A program made the position numbers and the translations under genes. Of a DNA stretch of 64,000 bases, positions 61,401 through 64,000 are shown one piece after another. Source of the DNA: Gemmatimonadota bacterium (GTDB taxonomy: Bacteria; Latescibacterota; UBA2968; GCA-2709665); assembly GCA_028874335.1 (NCBI GenBank), contig JAPPJY010000016.1, forward strand, positions 124,001 through 188,000. The letters are read 5' to 3'. The stretch's first letter is position 1. Each line of letters starts with the position of its first letter. The notes beneath the pieces are model-generated. The model had not been told where the DNA came from. It saw nothing but the letters and a program-made list of their open reading frames with translations, and did not search any database.

Positions 61401-61547
61401 GCGCTTTGCGTACTCGAATCCAGTCAGCTTGGAACTTTGGCGGCTGTCCCAGATGTGCTTCGCAATCTCCATCCGGGCCAGTTCTCCCAGCGCCGTGGAT
61501 TCCCGCCCCGCGGGCCACACGTCTTTCTGGTTCAGTTTGATTTCCAT
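58401..61547 (-). CDS. Heparinase II/III-like protein (about 1050 aa)
   Basis: Long N-terminal region, then alginate-lyase/heparinase-like part [55 protein letters not shown]. Confidence 0.7.
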   Translation of the reverse strand: MEIKLNQKDVWPAGRESTALGELARMEIAKHIWDSRQSSKLTGFEYAKRRGTRNMMDPARPFLDRPRGRTRVSAFWTREALEVSAACEGRTDGEDRIVVSIVTGQDRLLQLECLSDGTVRLPDGAERAAFDVDPGENGWSAFLTAPWSLLGVRPRTGLQIPLNVSRFTDWTDTPPPAMLADGFVVNGLSRIRPGLEVSTLSRSVRYPIVGDPLRADRLGRLVLSPRLHIENLSLRDKGLAQKEVVMNLRPAGRLTELLDVRVALSDPCGRETVFVDQARGEGETRMRLDCLFGAFRGFLYPYRLAVAVSDPNTGAMLAEAQCEFIPPRRVRLDPLRLGNDQRGRGRFRMVGEGICGTQWQASMVNDAGETLDRGRLVVDSDEMAFEICIGEVPRGRYRLRLVPVGMGATAGIECPCNVMGTSPQPRVLLRRGDVERLRVQAKEGGLKPHYDAMKAQVDEVLRRGTIMECSLTPDATEIREIAIDDVLAGDDLLMQGHAEDTLFQRDPHQMMAAALVYLIEGDDRYGLLARKMVRILVEHVLWGDPRVYGADPDLMWKAMYCALAMDWLGDLIPPDERRDFNDRLIENGLLVYLWSMENDQAYWKGRIANLTPISDSVATVLALCLRDETLDAEAVLRIAREDIGTPMRAFPLDGSWPESVNYWAVFLRGVILHGAAMESATGADDGVFSLPGMRDAGYFPIYFTPRGVPAGFNDGMNTGAAPFLHLLARRYDEPIFSLYADAYGGEGENRRSDWCTVIWRSTGIPYQPEAQRTDVGDRPAPALLSSIMTGLKRLRVYEEIRWAALASEWPNPELYVSFKSGYAASGFGHTSRDLNAIQVVAGGEPLIRRSHDYSTPPEGYSTTLVDGKPQGPGTGTFLYWEEASRYLAIAAEADRSFGEDVGRARRHVVMVDGRYLIVMDEVRSDRPVRVTFMAHTAGKIVNSDRGCEIRGTKTRLSLTFAGPDVTLDRVAPPDCVMTQLTDGALHATTDATREVELLTVIWPDTREAGAPACRWDGERLEVRRPDGAKDELIFGRENSELRFLRVDG

Positions 61548-61565
61548 TGTTCGGACCAATCTGGT

Positions 61566-61904
61566 CGGGCGCCCACAAGGGACGCCCCTACCACTTCAAT
61601 CCCCATTCATTCACAGATACGGAATTTACATCGATGAACAGGATGGACAGGATAAGAACCCAAAGGCTGTAAGACGCGCAGTTCCTTGCGATCACGTCAA
61701 ATCCGACTGCGCAGCGCAACTCAGCGTTACATCGAACGTCCCAATCATGCGTTACAATGGGAATAATACGCGTAAACCGTTTAAAACAATGAATTGTATA
61801 ACATCAACACCCAATCTTGCGAATTACTCAGGTCAATCATACATCCGACCACATGGTGAATTGTATGCCCGGTACCTTGTAGGGGCGTCCCTTGTGGGCG
61901 CCCG
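61566..61904. repeat. 339-bp segment bounded by perfect 25-bp inverted repeats
   Basis: cgggcgcccacaagggacgccccta (61566-61590) and taggggcgtcccttgtgggcgcccg (61880-61904). Confidence 0.85.
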
Positions 61905-62303
61905 CCTTTCGGGTGTTTCCGGGGTCCCGTTGTGCCTTAGTGTCTTTTTGTAAGCCGATTTTTGTCTGCCCAAACGCAATGAACCCTGGAGAGGTCTTCG
62001 GACAGAACATTAAACACATTCAATTCAATACAAAAGCGAATAGTTGAAATAGAATATATTCCAAGCAGGAATAGATCGTTATTGCGTGGTTGAACCCGTC
62101 GAGAGCGATCGAGGCGGATTATGTATGTTTGGAATCGTGGCAAGAAGGGAAAGAGCGTAGAGGCTGGAGGCGACCTGAGAGGACGGACATCAGCGTTTTC
62201 GAAAAGAGTAAAGAAGCCGCCAGAGCAGATGTGACCCGAAAAACAATCGCGAGTCCTGCAGGGGACGCATACCGGCACGAGAGATTTGAACTCGGGGTGA
62301 GGT

Positions 62304-62522
62304 TTACCTGGAGCGATTCAGAAACTCGTAAACGACGTCATGTTTCCCGACAACAAGAAGGCGGCCTAACCCGTCGTCGGAAATCTTGATGGCAACTCTA
62401 TACTTTCTGTCCAACCTTATGCTGAATACGTCATTGTAACCGGCCACCAGTCTGAATCTTCTGTTTTTCCCCAACGAATTTGTTGCAAGTTCACTTATCG
62501 TATCGGTCAGGTTGTCTTGCAC
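62304..62522 (-). CDS. RelE/ParE-superfamily toxin-like protein
   Basis: ELATNSLGKNRRFRLVAGYNDVFSIRLDRKYRVAIKISDDGLGRLLVVGKHDVVYEFLNR; GTG start assumed. Confidence 0.6.
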   Translation of the reverse strand: MQDNLTDTISELATNSLGKNRRFRLVAGYNDVFSIRLDRKYRVAIKISDDGLGRLLVVGKHDVVYEFLNRSR

Positions 62523-62609
62523 CTGCGGGGCAACTTTCGGACTTGCCTGACGAATCTCCTGCTTGGCTCCTCCAATCCGATCGGCAAATAGCGGTGTCTT
62601 GCCATTCCA

Positions 62610-63110
62610 TCAATTCCACAGCTTTTTCAGGAATTCCTCCGGCGACTCACAGACGTTTTCTGACGCAGGTTCGTTCAGAGCCTCATGAATCATGACATGC
62701 CATCTAAGGTCCTGGCACATACCGATCATCCCTTTAATGGATTCTATCAAGGTGCTTAGCGCGTCTACCTTCCTGTCGTCGGTTTCCGGACCGGCGCTAT
62801 TGTGAAGCCGAACGAAAGTCTTCAGACACTTTTTTAACATTTCCTCGGAATTTTCCAGATGCTCGACGGACGCGTCCATGTCCTCATTGGGCATCAGGTG
62901 CTCTAATCTGTCGGGATTCTTTACCGCCTCGTTGTAGGTGTCTTGCAGGAACGCGGTATGTCGCTTCGTATCCCTGTTCATTTCATCAATGATTTTGACA
63001 AAGGACATGACGGCTTTTTCTCTAACGTCCCCGCTAACCCACGGAATATCAACGCTTAACATACCCTGATTGAATGCCATTACGGTTGGTGCAAAAGCGA
63101 TTCCTGCCAT
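62610..63110 (-). CDS. Hypothetical protein upstream of and in frame with the RelE-like toxin
   Basis: 166-aa ORF, alpha-helical, ends with TGA in the same frame as the downstream toxin. Confidence 0.6.
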   Translation of the reverse strand: MAGIAFAPTVMAFNQGMLSVDIPWVSGDVREKAVMSFVKIIDEMNRDTKRHTAFLQDTYNEAVKNPDRLEHLMPNEDMDASVEHLENSEEMLKKCLKTFVRLHNSAGPETDDRKVDALSTLIESIKGMIGMCQDLRWHVMIHEALNEPASENVCESPEEFLKKLWN

Positions 63111-63255
63111 ACTTCCCCCTTAGTTGTCCTTTGCGCAACTTCCGAAAAAGTACGTCAATGCGCCAGAGTTTGTCAAGTCTATTTGCAAGAGTACAGGCCG
63201 GTACGGGTGGCTGCGATTACGGTTGCGCACCGGAGTCAACATCCCTTCGCCGGCG

Positions 63256-64000
63256 TCACCCCGCCTCGGTAATCCGGAACAACGGCTCCAGCCCCCGCGC
63301 GATCCGATCCACGTTCCCGGCGCAGGCCTCCCCCCGCCTCCTCGACGTTCCGTACGTCTGCCCCGCGGTGTGGGGCGTGGCGACGACGTTCGGCATGTTC
63401 ATAAGCGGATGGTCCGCGGGCAAAGGTTCTTCGGCGAACACATCCAGCCCGGCGCCCCTGATCCGCCCGTTCTGCAGCGCCTCGACGAGCGCGGCCTCTT
63501 CCGCGATCTCCCCTCTCGCCACGTTGATCAGCACCGCCGTGGACTTCATCGCCGCCAGCGCCTGTCTGTCGATCATGTGACGCGTTTTCGACGTCAGCGG
63601 GACGTGCAGCGACACGTAGTCGGCCTGCGTGAGCACCGATTTCAGTTCCGACGGCGCCGCGAACACGTCCACCCCCAGCTCATCCAGCCTTTCCCGGGGA
63701 ACGTCCACAGCGTCGACGGCCGCTAGCCGCATTCCCATCGCTTTCGCCCTCGCCGCCAGCGCCTGTCCGCTCGCGCCCAGCCCGACAAGTGCGAGCGTCT
63801 TCCCTTCCAGCTCCTCGCTCACCGGAAAGTAAAATACGTTCGAGCGGAGGTTCCGCACGTGCTCGTCGAACTGCTTCGCGAAGTAGAGCATCAGAAACAT
63901 CGCGTGTTCCGCGAGCGCCACCGCGCTGAACGGGCCGGGCGTATTGGCAAGCATCAGACCCTTTTTGAGAAAATACGCCACGTCCACGTGGTCCACCCCG
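63256..64000 (-). CDS. D-isomer-specific 2-hydroxyacid dehydrogenase (5' end beyond right edge)
   Basis: EGKTLALVGLGASGQALAARAKAMGMRL, ADYVSLHVPLTSKTRHMI, LINVARGEIAEEAALVEALQNGRIRGAGLDVFAEEPLP, TPHTAG. Confidence 0.92.
   Translation of the reverse strand, partial: GVDHVDVAYFLKKGLMLANTPGPFSAVALAEHAMFLMLYFAKQFDEHVRNLRSNVFYFPVSEELEGKTLALVGLGASGQALAARAKAMGMRLAAVDAVDVPRERLDELGVDVFAAPSELKSVLTQADYVSLHVPLTSKTRHMIDRQALAAMKSTAVLINVARGEIAEEAALVEALQNGRIRGAGLDVFAEEPLPADHPLMNMPNVVATPHTAGQTYGTSRRRGEACAGNVDRIARGLEPLFRITEAG

Overview
About 64 kb of moderately GC-rich bacterial chromosome (roughly 60% GC by eye) from an organism I cannot place confidently. The gene mix (enolase superfamily, heparinase II/III, CocE, sugar-phosphate isomerase, Asp/Glu racemase, long class II KARI) resembles uncultivated marine or sponge-associated lineages such as Latescibacterota or Poribacteria; this is only an impression. 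Most of the window is metabolic: glyA, pyrB, ilvC, monomeric icd, sppA, cutA, dcd, a ROK kinase, ZIP and SMR transporters, and two heparinase II/III-like proteins. No tRNA, rRNA, CRISPR array, prophage or complete IS was recognised. Main points of interest: (1) an RHH / GNAT / XRE three-gene toxin-antitoxin-like operon with a strong promoter, whose GNAT gene is split by a -1 frameshift exactly at a G_GGT_TTG slippery-type heptamer (41.25-42.64 kb); (2) two copies of a MITE-like element with terminal inverted repeats and 3-bp target duplications (TTA and TAA), in opposite orientation about 15 kb apart; (3) a pyrBI-like attenuator between a promoter and pyrB, with a leader ORF crossing the terminator, divergent from a glyA promoter with a long structured leader; (4) an intrinsic terminator inside the 5' leader of a cold-shock gene; (5) an AT-rich, probably foreign island carrying a C39/BtrH-like papain-fold protein plus an M16C metalloprotease; (6) a dCTP deaminase + three NUDIX domain cluster; (7) a 166-aa ORF separated from a RelE-like toxin by a single in-frame TGA; (8) several inverted-repeat pairs and dispersed intergenic repeats. 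All functional calls come from reading motifs by eye; no database search was possible.
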